This document shows positions 10,893 through 20,592 of a stretch of DNA of 30,906 nucleotides, one piece after another. Origin of the DNA: Chara braunii (taxonomy: Eukaryota; Streptophyta; Charophyceae; Charales; Characeae). Where the stretch lies: positions 904,232-935,137 of the forward strand of contig BFEA01000237.1 of NCBI GenBank assembly GCA_003427395.1, read 5' to 3'. How positions within the stretch are numbered: position 1 is the first letter of the stretch; every line of letters starts with the position of its first letter. Under the pieces are notes generated by a model that did not search any database, was not told where the DNA came from, and worked only from the letters and a program-made list of their open reading frames with translations. A program made the position numbers and the translations under genes.

Positions 10893-11689
10893 CTGCGACG
10901 ACAAAACGACGGGTCAATATTAAAGGGTAGAGTGTATCACCCTGCCAGATCACCCCGCAAGATCACATATCTGTGTCTAAAAGAACAACCCGATGACACA
11001 GGCATAGGGAGGGAGAGAAAACTTTGGACTGGGTAGAGTGTGTAACCCTGCGAGACCACAGTGCGGATTCCACCACCAATGTAAAAATGCATTTCGGTGG
11101 GGTATAAAATAACATTCGCAAGTCAACGAACATAATCCACACCGAAGCTTATCCACATCACGAGGGCAGAACACAAGAGCTCAGCGTAGACCCAAAAACC
11201 CAAAGCAGCACGACACGACACGAAAGCCCACATCAGCACGGCAGGGCACGAAAGCACACATCAATAGAGTAGGACACAGAAGCCCACATCGGCAGGGCGG
11301 CACACGAAAGTCGTCATTAGTAGGGCAGGACACACATCCAGACTGGCACGGCAGCACCAGAGCCACCGTGTTTTCTTCGACCGTAGTTTCAAACACGACC
11401 ACGTATGAGGAACACACTACCAACGACGGACGAGGAACCGACTGAGCAGGCAGCGAGAACGATCGTGTCCAACTCGAAAGGCATCTCCTGTGGTTAGACG
11501 ACTGTGCCAACGCATCGTGATAAGGAACCACTGAGTAGGCAGCGAGAACGATCTTGTCCAACGTGAAAGGCATCTCCGGCGGTTAGAAGACTGTGTCAAC
11601 GCCGCCATCTTATCTCCCTCGGTTAGACGACTGTGTCAACGAGACCAACGTGTCCCACATGAAAGGCATCTCCGGTGCGATTTCTGGAC
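10893..11689. repeat. Intron-like region with two tandem repeat families
   Basis: At about 11205-11335 a ~35-bp unit recurs (CACGAAAGCCCACATCAGCACGG and variants). At 11431-11511 and 11523-11601, with a partial third copy to about 11675, a ~92-bp unit recurs (GGCAGCGAGAACGATC, GAAAGGCATCTCC, CGACTGTG-CAACG). This lies between the proposed donor (12513|12512) and acceptor (10893) of the minus-strand transposase-like gene. The ORFs here are repeat-driven and not credible genes. Confidence 0.6.
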
Positions 11690-12360
11690 ACACGGATCGT
11701 AGGACACGACGACAACGTCACGTCACGCGTCCGACACGAGCCGTGGCACGATCAATTGATTGTCGCTTTCTGACACGACGACAACGTCACGAGGCGTCCA
11801 TCATCATGTCCGACACGACAGCCGCGGTGCTGGCTGTTGACTGTCGTGTTGGACAGGACGATTACACGGAGGAGCCGTCCATCGTCGTGTCGGACACAAC
11901 AACCTTGGTGGTGGTTGTCATGTTCGACACAACAATAATGTCACGTGACTCTGTCATCGTGTCCAACACGACAGCCGTGGTGCTGGCTGCCGTCCATCGT
12001 CGTGTCGGACACAACAACTGTGGTGCTGGCTGTCGTGTTGGACACAATAATAATGCCACGTGACTCTGTCATCCGTCCGACACGACAACCGTGGTGCTGG
12101 CTGCCATCCATCGTCGTGTCGGACACGACAACCGTGGTGTTGGCTGTCGTGTTCGGCACGACAATAATGTCACGTGACTCTGTCATTGTGTCCGACACGA
12201 CAGCCATGGTGCTGGCTAGTCGTGTTCGACATGACAACAACGTCACAATGGCGTCTGTTATCGTGTACGACACGAAGGCCGCGATGCTTACTTTTATCTT
12301 CGACACGACGATAACGTCATATTGGCATCAGTCATCGTGTTCGACACAACGACAATAGGG
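11690..12360. repeat. Dyad motif array 1 (115-bp higher-order unit)
   Basis: Repeats of the dyad GTCGTGT-nnn-ACACGAC (for example GTCGTGTCGGACACGAC and GTCGTGTTGGACACAA) alternate with an array-specific spacer like AACCGTGGTGCTGGCTG. Blocks beginning CACGTGACTCTGTCAT at 11942, 12057 and 12171 define a 114-115-bp higher-order period. ORFs on both strands through the array are by-products of stop-free units. By the splice signals it sits inside intron 1 of the minus-strand transposase-like gene. Confidence 0.85.
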
Positions 12361-12506
12361 TAATGACGTCCCCAAGCATACTCGACACAACGACTTCAGC
12401 TTTCAGACCCCTGCAGGAATTGTTAAAGAAAATGTGTTGACGTCATCACAAAACAAGCACACGACAGAGCAAGTCACACAGGTGAGGGGATGGTGAAGGA
12501 TGTGGC
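12361..12506. other. Spacer between array 1 and the hub
   Basis: Contains a few degenerate dyads at its left edge and two TGACGTC-like motifs (12364-12371 and 12440-12447, ASF-1/CRE-type cores). I see no gene. Confidence 0.4.
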
Positions 12507-12512
12507 ACTCAC
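12507..12512 (-). promoter_or_regulatory. Splice donor of the minus-strand first exon (left hub)
   Basis: CTCTCCAG|GTGAGTGCC on the minus strand, a near-consensus donor. The inverted right hub has CTCTCCAG|GTTAGTGCC in the matching position (29708|29709), with homology continuing upstream (GACACGACA-CT-C-CGCTCTCCAG). Confidence 0.6.
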
Positions 12513-13004
12513 CTGGAGAGCGACGGAGCTGTCGTGTCCACCGAGGAGCGCTCAGAACAGCTCACCTGACAGTGGCGTCCGCGGAACATGGGACGAAGCC
12601 ACCAGTCCCGAAGACGTAATTGTGAAGCACGCGGAAAGACTGGCCCTCAACAACGACAGTCTCCGCTGGCCCGTGGTTCTGCTCTACCACGGGCCCGTTC
12701 GAGGCAAGGACCGATCGCAGCCGTCGGCTGGCGACGATTCGACGGTCAAGATTCACCGGGGCCCAAAATGGGCCGATGAACTTGAGGCACCATCCTCCGA
12801 TTGGATTTGAGGCCCGAAATGGGCTGGTGCGCCTGAGGCATCATCTGGACCGTTGAAATTCGTCGATCGGACGGCGGCGCCGCTCGTCCGAACTGCACTT
12901 GAGGCACCATCCCATCCCCGCGTGAAACCAGCGGTCCATCCGGACTGTTGGATTTCGCCGATCGGACGACCGCGCCTCGCGTTCGAACGACCCTCGCCCC
13001 CAAG

Positions 13005-13012
13005 TATATAAG
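13005..13012 (+). promoter_or_regulatory. TATA box (plus strand)
   Basis: TATATAAG in GC-rich surroundings. About 27 bp downstream comes CCATTTTCAGTT, which matches CCCATTTTCGTTTCAGTT at the same distance from the TATA box of the right hub. This gives a probable start site near 13035. Confidence 0.6.
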
Positions 13013-13035
13013 CAGCAGCGAGCCCACCTTTTTCC

Positions 13036-13255
13036 ATTTTCAGTTGGCTGTACTGAGGACACGCGAATAGATCGCAACGACGGAGCGCAGCGGGGGTTCG
13101 TGCTCAGAGGAGCAATTTGGGACGCGACAGTGCAGGTTCATGCGTAGTGGAGCACGTCACGTTGTGCCCGTGTGGAGCGTGTTCGTGTGCAATCGACGAA
13201 GGGTCGAGCATTCCAGGACCACAGCGGAGCACTTCAAGGCAACAACGAATGGACG
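13036..13255 (+). other. Putative non-coding first exon (plus strand)
   Basis: Runs from the presumed start site to donor GGACG|GTAATG. The last 40 bp (ACCACAGCGGAGCAC...GGACG) match the end of the minus-strand exon at the right hub (ACCACAGCGGAGCAC...GGACG|GTGAGG). No long conserved ORF. Confidence 0.5.
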
Positions 13256-13295
13256 GTAATGATATAAGTAAGCGGTTGAGATGCAACCACGAGAC

Positions 13296-13305
13296 GCCAC
13301 GTGGC
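13296..13305. promoter_or_regulatory. G-box palindrome GCCACGTGGC
   Basis: Perfect 10-bp G-box starting 41 bp after the exon-1 end. The right hub has the identical palindrome at the identical 41-bp offset (29030-29039). G-boxes are bound by plant bZIP/bHLH factors (established knowledge). Use here is inference. Confidence 0.65.
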
Positions 13306-13320
13306 ATTCGCACTTGCAAA

Positions 13321-15160
13321 GTTGTTGTGCCCGACACAGAAAATGGAGCATTGTCGAGTCGAACACGACAACCAATGGAGCATTGTCGAGTCGAGCACGA
13401 TAACGGAGCGGTGCTGTCGAGTGCAACACGAGAAAAAAAAAGGGGCGCTGACAGTTCTCTGTCGGTTGTTGTGTTCGACTCGACAATGCCCCCATCGTCG
13501 TGTTCGACACGACAACTACCCGTTTCCCAAAGCGATTTTCCCCCTTCGTCATGTCCAACGCGACAATGGCCCTCCGTTGTCGTGTTTGACTTGGAAGTGC
13601 ACCAAAAGCGGCGTTGTCGAGTTCAACACGACATCGGAGGGGTGTTGACAGTTCTCCCTCCGTTGTCGAGTCCAACACAAAGCGTTGTCGATTCCCGTTC
13701 CCCCGTCGTCGCGTTGGACACGACAACCAAGGGAGGACCGTTGTCGTGGTGGACTTGACAACGCCCCTCTTGGTGCACTTTCGAGTTGAACACGGCAAGG
13801 GAGCATTGTCGAGTCCAACGCGACAACGGTCCTCCCTTGGTTCTCGAGTCCAATGAGACAACGGTCCTCCCTTGGTTGTCGAGTCCAACACGACATCGGA
13901 GGGGCGTTGACATTCTCCCTCAATTGTCGAGTCCAACACGACAACGGTGGGGCGTTGTCGATTCCAGTCCTCTCGTCGTCGTGTTGGACATGACAACCAA
14001 GGGAGAACCGTTGTCGTGGTTGTCGTGTTGGACTCGAAAACGCCCCTCTTGGTTGGCGAGTCGAACACAGCAAGGGAGCATTGTCGAGTCGAACACTACA
14101 TCAGAGGGGCGTTGTCGAGTCCAACGCGACAACGGTCCTCCCTTGGTTGCCGAGTCCAACGCGACGACGGAGGGGCGTTGTCGAGCCCAACACGACAACG
14201 GTTCTTCCTTGGTTGCCGAGTCCAATGCGACAACGGAGGGGCGTTGTCGAGTCCAACACGACAACGGTTCTTCCTTGGTTGCCGAGTCCAATGCGACAAC
14301 GGAGGGGCATTGTCGAGTCCAACACGACAACGGTCCTCCCTTGGTTGTCAAGTCCAACACGACAACGGAGGGGCGTTGTTGAGTCCAACGCGATAACGGT
14401 CCTCCCTTGGTTGTCGAGTCCAACACGACTACGGAGGGGCATTGTCGGGTCCAACATGACAACAGTCCTCCCTTGGTGTTCATGTCCAACACGAAACTGG
14501 AGGGGCATTGTCGATTCCAACGTGACAACGGTCCTCCTTTGGTTGTCGAATCCAACACGACAACGGAGGGGCGTTGTCGTGTCCATGTGACAACGGTCCT
14601 CCCTTCATTGTCGAGTCCAGGCGTTGTTGTGTCCACGAGACAACAGTCCCCATTGGTTGTCGAGTCCAACACGACAACGGAGGGGCGATGTCGAGTTCAA
14701 CACTACGGCGGAGGGGCGTTGTCTAGTCCAACGCGACAATGGTCCTCCCTTGGTTGCCGTGTCCAACACATCAGCGGAGGGGCAATATCGAGTCCAACGC
14801 GACAACGGTCTTCCCTTGGTTGTCGAGTCCAACACGACGACGGAGGGGCGTTGTCGAGTCCAACACGACAACGGTCCTCCCTTGGTTGTCGAGTCCAACA
14901 CGACGACGGAGGGGCGTTGTCGATTCCAACACGACAACTTTCCTCCCTTGGTTGTCGAGTCCAACATGACTACGGAGGGGCGTTGCCGAATCCAACACGA
15001 CAATGGTCCTCCCCTGGTTGTCATGTCCAACGCGACAACGGAGGGGCGTTGTCGAGTCCAACATGACAACGGTCCTCCCTTGGTTGTCGATTCCAACACG
15101 TCAGCGGAGGGGCGTTGTAGAGTCCAACACGACAACATTCCTCCCTTGGTTGTAGTGTTG
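13321..15160. repeat. Dyad motif array 2 (66-bp higher-order unit)
   Basis: The mature part (about 14100-15150) alternates two units that share TTGTCGAGTCCAACACGACA. One continues CGGTCCTCCCTTGG (35 bp) and the other ACGGAGGGGCG (31 bp), giving a 66-bp higher-order repeat. The left part (13321-14100) is more diverged. Because 66 is divisible by 3, ORFs with 22-residue repeats appear in several frames on both strands, but indels swap frames along the array. The 31-bp unit makes an 8-bp-arm hairpin, CGACAACG-GAGGGG-CGTTGTCG. It lies inside the proposed 3.1-kb intron 1 of the plus-strand gene. Confidence 0.9.
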
Positions 15161-15729
15161 TGGAGGAAAACATACACGTCGTCCGGGACTCCATACGAAA
15201 CATGGTGGTCGAAACTTGTGGTTTCGTCCGTATGTGATATGTGTTTGTCTTATCTGCCACTGCGACTGCATCTGAGACTCGATTGCTGACATTCGGTTCG
15301 ACGATGAGGTGCTAAGGTTGTTCGTGGGCTGGTTCACCGAAGGTAGCCCTATACCACATTGGCTATGCACTGTCGAGTCCAGCACGACAATGGAAACACA
15401 TTCGATTTAAAAAAATATGTTCTTTGACTCTTTAATCAGGTTATGTGACTCTTTTACCAGGTTATGTGACTCTTTAACCAGGTTATGATCATAAGCCATT
15501 CGAGAATTTTACATGTTTTATGACGTCGCCATCATAAACGGACTACATTTTCATTGGGTTTTCGTTGTCGTTGTTCTCTATGCTTGACTGTCCAATTTGT
15601 CTGCCCTAGCATTGTGCATGTAGGCCTGATGATTCTATACTGCTTGTGTTCCGAAGGGTCAAACGCATCCGGGTAGCTTGTGCCGCAATGGGTCGACTGA
15701 TACATGATTATACGAGAAAATGCGAGTGT
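15161..15729. other. Interval between array 2 and its distal part
   Basis: Mostly unique sequence with one isolated dyad (15370-15390) and three tandem 22-bp units with GACTCTTTAA-CAGGTTATGT at about 15425-15486. A segment around 15620 (TAGGCCTGATGATTC) recurs near 15900. No gene seen. Confidence 0.5.
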
Positions 15730-16165
15730 TATCGTGTCCAACACGACGACGGGAGGGTTGTCGTGTCGAACACGAAGCCTTAGTTGGCCTCGGCGTGTCA
15801 GACACGCCAACTCGTGACCTGTGTTCGTCGTGTTCGGCACAACTGGCAGTTATGGGAGGGTGATCGTGTCCGACATGACGACGGGAGGGTTGTGCATATA
15901 GGCCTGATGATTCCACGCTGCTCGCTGCTCGCGTTGAGAAAAGTGACTCGCCCACGGGCAGTCCATTTCTTGTATAATCAGAGTTGTGTCCGACACGGTT
16001 CGTGAACCACGGTCCTTGTCGAGTCCAACATGATCGAGAAACAGGGTCCTTGTTGTGGACACGGTTCGTGAACCACGGTCCTTGTCGAGTCCAACGCGAT
16101 CGAGAAACAGGGTACTTGTTGTGGAGACGTAACGTTGCCCCTGGTTCCTCGTCGAGTCCGACTCG
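15730..16165. repeat. Distal dyad motifs with 65-bp tandem duplication
   Basis: Further dyads (GTGTCCAACACGACGAC, GTGTCAGACACGCC, GTGTCCGACATGACGAC) lead into a 65-bp tandem duplication (15994-16058 and 16059-16123) that contains CACGGTTCGTGAACCACGG and GTCGAGTCCAAC. This completes the intronic repeat region upstream of the acceptor at 16370. Confidence 0.75.
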
Positions 16166-16370
16166 AAATTGCCTTAGTGTCATGACATTGAAACTGGTTC
16201 CTCGTCCTCGTGGAGACGTGCTTCTTGTGCCGGTTGTTCTCCTCCCCACTGCCACCACTTGCTTCAGGCGCTGTTGTTACATGTTCATGTCTATGATTGT
16301 TTTAGTTTCGGGTGGTTTGCGCAATGGTGCAAAAAAATAATTCCGTCCGCAATTGTACGTTTTTTCAGAT

Positions 16371-17350
16371 TTGAGGGCTCTCTTTCGAAAATGGATCGCG
16401 GGGGTGCAAGCAAACGACGTGCAAGTAAAAGTTCGGGGAGCATGGAGCACTCGCCGAAAAAATCAAAGGGGACGCCGATCGTTGGTGTGCGGAACGAGGA
16501 GACCTCGGGATCTAAGAGCCACCTCACCACTGTCTTTGCCTCGCGTACACCGGCCTCGCGGGGTGCGCCCGCCACAGTCTCTCCAATTGCTCGTGTGCGC
16601 AGTTCTGACCTTGACACGGCTATGTTAATGAGTGGTGGACCTGCAGGGCTTGAGCAAGGGTCTGGAGGTCGGAGGTCGAGCTCTGTGCAAAATGTTCCGA
16701 GGCGTAGAAGGTCTGGTGGCACGTCCGTGGCAAGACGGTCAGATGACGTGTCCGTTGTAAACCACAAAGACAAGTTTTGGATGTTGGACTGGGTGGGTAC
16801 GGTCGGGAATAGTCCAGTGAGCTGCTTCTGTATGTTGTCATAGACGCAACATAACACCGGTTGGCGGTGTAGTCAAACGGAGTGCAAACAAGTCGTTGAT
16901 TGCCATGTTGGAGATGCAAATGTCAAACACATTGCTCTTCGATGGTCCAAGCACGCGGGATATGGCAAATCACTTGTTGATCTTTTCAACCCGCAAGGGA
17001 CGATGGAAGTGAAGTTGCCAGACTTGGTCGAAGTTTTCGAATTCTTCGAAAATAATGTCATTCCAGGGCATGAGCCTGTTGCACATGCTGAGGACCGCAT
17101 ATCTGAGCCGAAAAGTGTGCTTCCAACGAATTGGGGGGCGATATCAACAGAAAGACCTGACAAGATAATACTCCGCCCTCCGGTGGGTGCGTTGGCGATT
17201 CGGATCCCTGTTGTCACACCTGGAGTTCCAAAATGTGGCCAGATTGGAAAGAAATGTCCTTACCGAGCCCTAGTCGTACCACAAGCCCCGATTAAGGTCA
17301 GGCCAACAACAATCAAGGAACCATTGAACTCCGCTATGCGACAAGGCTAA
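16371..17350 (+). pseudogene. Truncated, frameshifted copy of the N-terminal domain of the ParB/methyltransferase-like gene
   Basis: Acceptor TACGTTTTTTCAG| (16370) is followed 20 bp later by ATG at 16391. Residues run MDRGGASKRRASKSSGSMEHSPKKSKGT... through CxMLDWVG-type sequence (FWMLDWVGTVGN). The frame is then lost near 16820, and pieces in other frames complete the homology: LLYVVIDA, ITPVGGVVKRSANKSLIAMLE, MANVKHIALRWSKHAGYG, LFNPQGTMEVKLPDLVEVFE, then FFENNVIPGHEPVAHAEDRISE. All of these align with the minus-strand gene at 24590-25577. The copy ends at TAA near 17348 just after TTIKEPLN, before the acidic region, so it lacks every later domain. A deletion of about 11 codons and at least three frameshifts mark it as non-functional. 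The N-terminus is basic and nuclear-localisation-like. Confidence 0.65.
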
Positions 17351-17750
17351 ACGGTGTTTTCGTTAAAAGTGAAATTGTTTTCATGTTCACTTTTTATTTT
17401 AATTATAAAATGACACAAAGAACTGAGGGAAAAATAAGCAAACAACGAGAAAACAATGGTTATATATGAAAGCTGTTGAAGGAAATTAAACACAAATTTT
17501 CACCTCGAATGTTCACACGTACACAAGCTGCAAACATGTCACTCAAGGATTGACAATCCACTCTGTAAACATGTCACTCAGTAAAACACGCCAACCTCAT
17601 CAACAACTGATGAGAAGTCTAAGAAATGTCATTATACAACATATTTTCAAAAGTGCCTACAATACACATTTTCACCCGGAATGTTCACACTAAGTAAACA
17701 TGTCAACCTCATTTTTTCAAACCTAGAACCTGAAATTCTCATTGACTTTT
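17351..17750. other. Intergenic spacer between convergent genes
   Basis: AT-rich, no ORF of note. Short direct repeats TTTTCACC-GAATGTTCACAC (about 17500 and 17672) and AAACATGTCACTCA (two copies) are visible. It separates the 3' ends of the plus-strand copy and the minus-strand protease gene. Confidence 0.5.
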
Positions 17751-18494
17751 CTATCTAACCATGGACAAAATGTCAAATGTTATTCTAAGTCTCATGTCAG
17801 GAATACTATCTTGTGAGAAACCGAACGGAGGGAAGTGACCTTTTGCAAGCAAAAATGCAAAACCTAACATAAAAACACCACAACTAGAAGAATCCTCTTG
17901 AGCAGGAATCCCATCTACTAATTTATCAAAGTAGGATGTAGGTTCCTCCACATGATATTTTTTCCGAAGATTTTGTCGCTGAAACTCCGCTCTGAAAAAA
18001 CCTGCTAAAAGTTCGAGGGTTGGACCGTAGTCAACACGATGGAGAGAGTCTATGAAGCGGAATTTACACTCAGAGCGATCTATTGAAAATATTTATATCC
18101 TTCACCCATCTCTTCCCTTCGGAGTATACGATTTTAGCGGACTAAGTTTTTGACAATCTGGGAAAGAAAAAATAATTTAGAATATGCATAGATGGAATGC
18201 TACAAGAACTTTCATCTTTTGCCACTTCTGCACATGTTGAATCCACCTTCTTGATGTAGTCATTGATGATCTGAATGGCTAGCAGGTACAAATTGACGAC
18301 TTCATCATTTAACCATTCCCCATCTTTGGCGGCGAGCATGACGTCTTTATTTTTCACCTTCCACCTCCCCTTGTAATCGACAATGGCGTATTCTTCATTC
18401 TCTTCAGTGTTGCCGGTAATCATTTCAAGATACTCCTTTTCTTCTATAGCCAGGTGTACTGTTGCTAAAGGAATCTGGAACAAAAGGTCATGCA
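17751..18494 (-). pseudogene. Ulp1/SENP-like (C48) cysteine protease domain, degenerate
   Basis: Acceptor TTTGTATGCAG| opens the exon at 18494. It contains DYKGRWKVKNKDVMLAAKDGEWLNDEVVNLYLLAIQ-like sequence, in which GEWLNDEVVNLYL is the hallmark of Ulp1 peptidases. FFFPRLSKT, a TAG (about 18142), SEGKRWVKDINIF, a frameshift, FRFIDSLH and finally QEDSSSCGVFML follow. The oxyanion-hole Gln and the catalytic Cys (codon 17882-17880) are retained. The position where the family has HW reads RW, so the catalytic His appears replaced. Such peptidases remove SUMO-like modifiers and are often carried by transposons. With a stop, a frameshift and the His change, this copy is likely inactive. Confidence 0.65.
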
Positions 18495-18579
18495 CTGCAT
18501 ACAAACACACATATAAACAACAATAGAGCGACTAAGACTTCACACAAAAACAAGTGATAGACTATATAGATATGACCTC

Positions 18580-18869
18580 ATGTTGTTGGTTGTCTATCTG
18601 TTTCGTCATCAGTGCTGCTATCCATAACAGATAAACTGCAACCTGCGCGATGCAATTTCTTCCCTTTTGTGAGGCTTATTCCAACAACTTTAAACATCCT
18701 TAAGGCAGCTGGCTTCACAGATGAAAATGTCATGGGCGTACGACTTCTTCTCTCATTTTTTTGGCAATAACGGCAAAGTTGACAAAGCTTGCAAGCCACG
18801 ACGAATTATATTCTTCTCTCTCTTCCTTTGCGAGTGTACATGTGTCGTTTTTCACAGTTCTTTTCGTCG
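18580..18869 (-). pseudogene. Upstream exon of the protease gene, Cys-rich
   Basis: Strong acceptor GTGAATCATGCAG| at 18870 opens a frame SDEKNCEKRHMYTRKGRERR, then one TAA, then CKLCQLCRYCQKNERRSRTP, a possible Cys-knuckle (CxxCxxCxxC spacing), and a basic then acidic tail (LTKGKKLHRAGC, MDSSTDDETDRQ). It ends at TGA 18580 close to a weak donor. It lies on the same strand as, and about 90 bp upstream of, the Ulp1 exon, so it is probably the same transcript. A competing frame is open for 44 residues, so the assignment is moderate. Confidence 0.4.
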
Positions 18870-19168
18870 CTCTGCATGATTCACAAAATAAAACGTAATG
18901 AGTTACAAGTCCGACTTTCCATTGTTGAAACTGACTCATGAATACCAATACAAAATATATGGCAATTGCACTAAGTCTTCATACAAAACAATTGCAGTAT
19001 TTCTCTTTAGAAAACGCAAAGTTCCAAAGCTAGGTAAATAAACAATACATCTTAGGGATCGACACAATGGGAGATGAGTGCATGTGATGTACCCACTAAT
19101 CCGCATATAGTATTAGATATTCCTCCTAAGATAAGAAAGTGCTCACCTCGATGGCTAACTCTCAGTTT
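18870..19168. other. Probable intron or spacer
   Basis: AT-rich interval between the end of the large minus-strand gene tail (TAA 19169-19171) and the protease exons. It may be an intron if all belong to one transcript. No other signal seen. Confidence 0.35.
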
Positions 19169-20500
19169 TTATTCAACACGACCTTTTGTCACACCTTCCA
19201 TATGCAATGGCGCAATAGGAGATTCCTCGATAGTCATCATGAGGTTAGCAGACTGTGGTGTTTGAGGTTGTTCAAGCGTTTGTTGAGGTTGTACAAGTAC
19301 AGCTTGCTCCGGTGTACTTAGTACTATATGTCCTTCATCCTCTTCGATGCCCTATACATGGAGAGTTTCTTCCTCCTTTACTCCCTCAAAAGTATCATGG
19401 AAAGTGTCGCTTACTTCGGCTGGCATCGTCGACGACGGCATCTGCAATTCCGTGAGTGTACCAGTAATATCCACTTCTATAGCCTCGCAACTCACACCGC
19501 CTTTTCGTCCCGAAGTTTTGGCACTGTCGCCCACTAGTATCGTAGTCGCCGAAACTTGGTCAGCTGTACTCACGCCCTCGCAACTCACACCGCCTTTTCG
19601 TCCCGAAGTTTTGGCACTCGCACCGGCAATCGATCCCCATTGCTGTGTCGGGTTGGACTCAACCACGAGTTTCTCCGCTCGGTCAAGCTGGGAGCACTCC
19701 AATAGTGGACCCCTGTCGTGTTCGACTCGACCGTGTGACCCTTCGACAGGTGAAACAACGTCGATATGTCCCAAAGCCTTGCCACTTGTACCAGCGATTG
19801 ATCCTGATCCCACTGTCGGGTTCGACTCGACAGTGAGTTTCTTCGCTTGGTCAAGCCACGAGCGCTCGAATGCTGGACGAGTGTCGTGTTCGACACGACT
19901 GTAAGACCCTTTGACAGGTGAAGCACTACCGATAGTTGTACTGCCCCCTCGTGGTCCCGAAGCCTTGCCAGTTGCACCGGCGATCGTTTCCGATCCCACA
20001 GTCGGGTTCGTCTCGACCGTGAGTTTCTTCACTTGGTCAAGCCAGGAACGCTCCAATGCGAGGCCACTGTCATGTTCGACTCGACCGTGGGACCCTTCGA
20101 CAGTTGAACCACCACTCGATCCTGATCCCTTGCGCTCTGTTTTTTTAGGCCCCTGAGACCCTTCGACAGTTGAACCACTGCCGCTTCGTCCTGTAGGTTT
20201 TCCATGCCCACCGCCGCTTGGTGCTGATCCCTTGCCTTCTGTTGCTTGACGCCCCTTAGACTTTTCGGTTTGTTGCCGTTCCCCACGACTTGCGTCCTTG
20301 CCGCTTGCACCGTCATTTGGTTCGCGACCCTTGTCACTTGCACCGCTCCCCGATCGCAATCCTTTGCCATGCGCACCTCCGCTCGATCCGGATCCCTTGC
20401 CATGCTCACCACCGCCGCTTGATTTTTTCCTCTCCCCAAGATCTTCTCCGACATGCCAATAATATCCATAATTCGGACTGGTTTGTCTATCATAGAACTT
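19169..20500 (-). CDS. Repetitive Gly/Ser tail of the large gene, containing the dyad motif
   Basis: After a frameshift near 20500 a third frame runs through YGYYWHVGEDLGERKKSSGG and a Gly/Ser/Lys-rich stretch. Three ~53-residue repeats follow, each with SRVEHD or GRVEHD, FERSWLDQAKKLTVESNPTV and GSGSIAGTSGKA-type blocks. Translated RVEHD is the dyad motif itself: GTCGTGTTCGACACGAC is present exactly at 19883-19899, with variants at 19715-19731 and 20069-20085. After TAG 19352-19354 the frame stays open to TAA 19169 (VLSTPEQAVLVQPQQTLEQP, APLHMEGVTKGRVE). Confidence 0.5.
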
Positions 20501-20592
20501 TCCAGATACTCAAGCCACTGCGATGTTTTGAACTCTTGGAAAATTTCTTCAGTTCTTACATCTATTCTTGATTGAGAAACCTCTGGATTAAG

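Larger units (their letters stand above)
12513..13255. promoter_or_regulatory. Left divergent promoter hub
   Basis: GC-rich, partly repeated block between two divergent splice donors (12513 on minus, 13255 on plus). Three related sub-repeats carry GAGGCA(C/T)CATC followed by GTTGGATTTCGCCGATCGGACG-like sequence (about 12783, 12834 and 12900-12968). A TATA box lies near the plus-strand side. The same arrangement recurs inverted at 29080-29708. ORFs of 60-106 codons run through it on both strands, but their frames are not conserved in the other hub, so I treat it as promoter plus 5' untranslated exons. Confidence 0.55.

Noticed and set aside
12490-12810. 106-codon plus-strand ORF in the left hub as a gene
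   Set aside because: Not conserved in the homologous right hub. GC-rich promoter sequence opens frames on both strands.
13157-15385. Long ORFs through array 2 on both strands (up to 303 codons)
   Set aside because: Stop-free 66-bp units open several frames at once. Indels swap frames along the array, and no frame is favoured or begins with a plausible start context.
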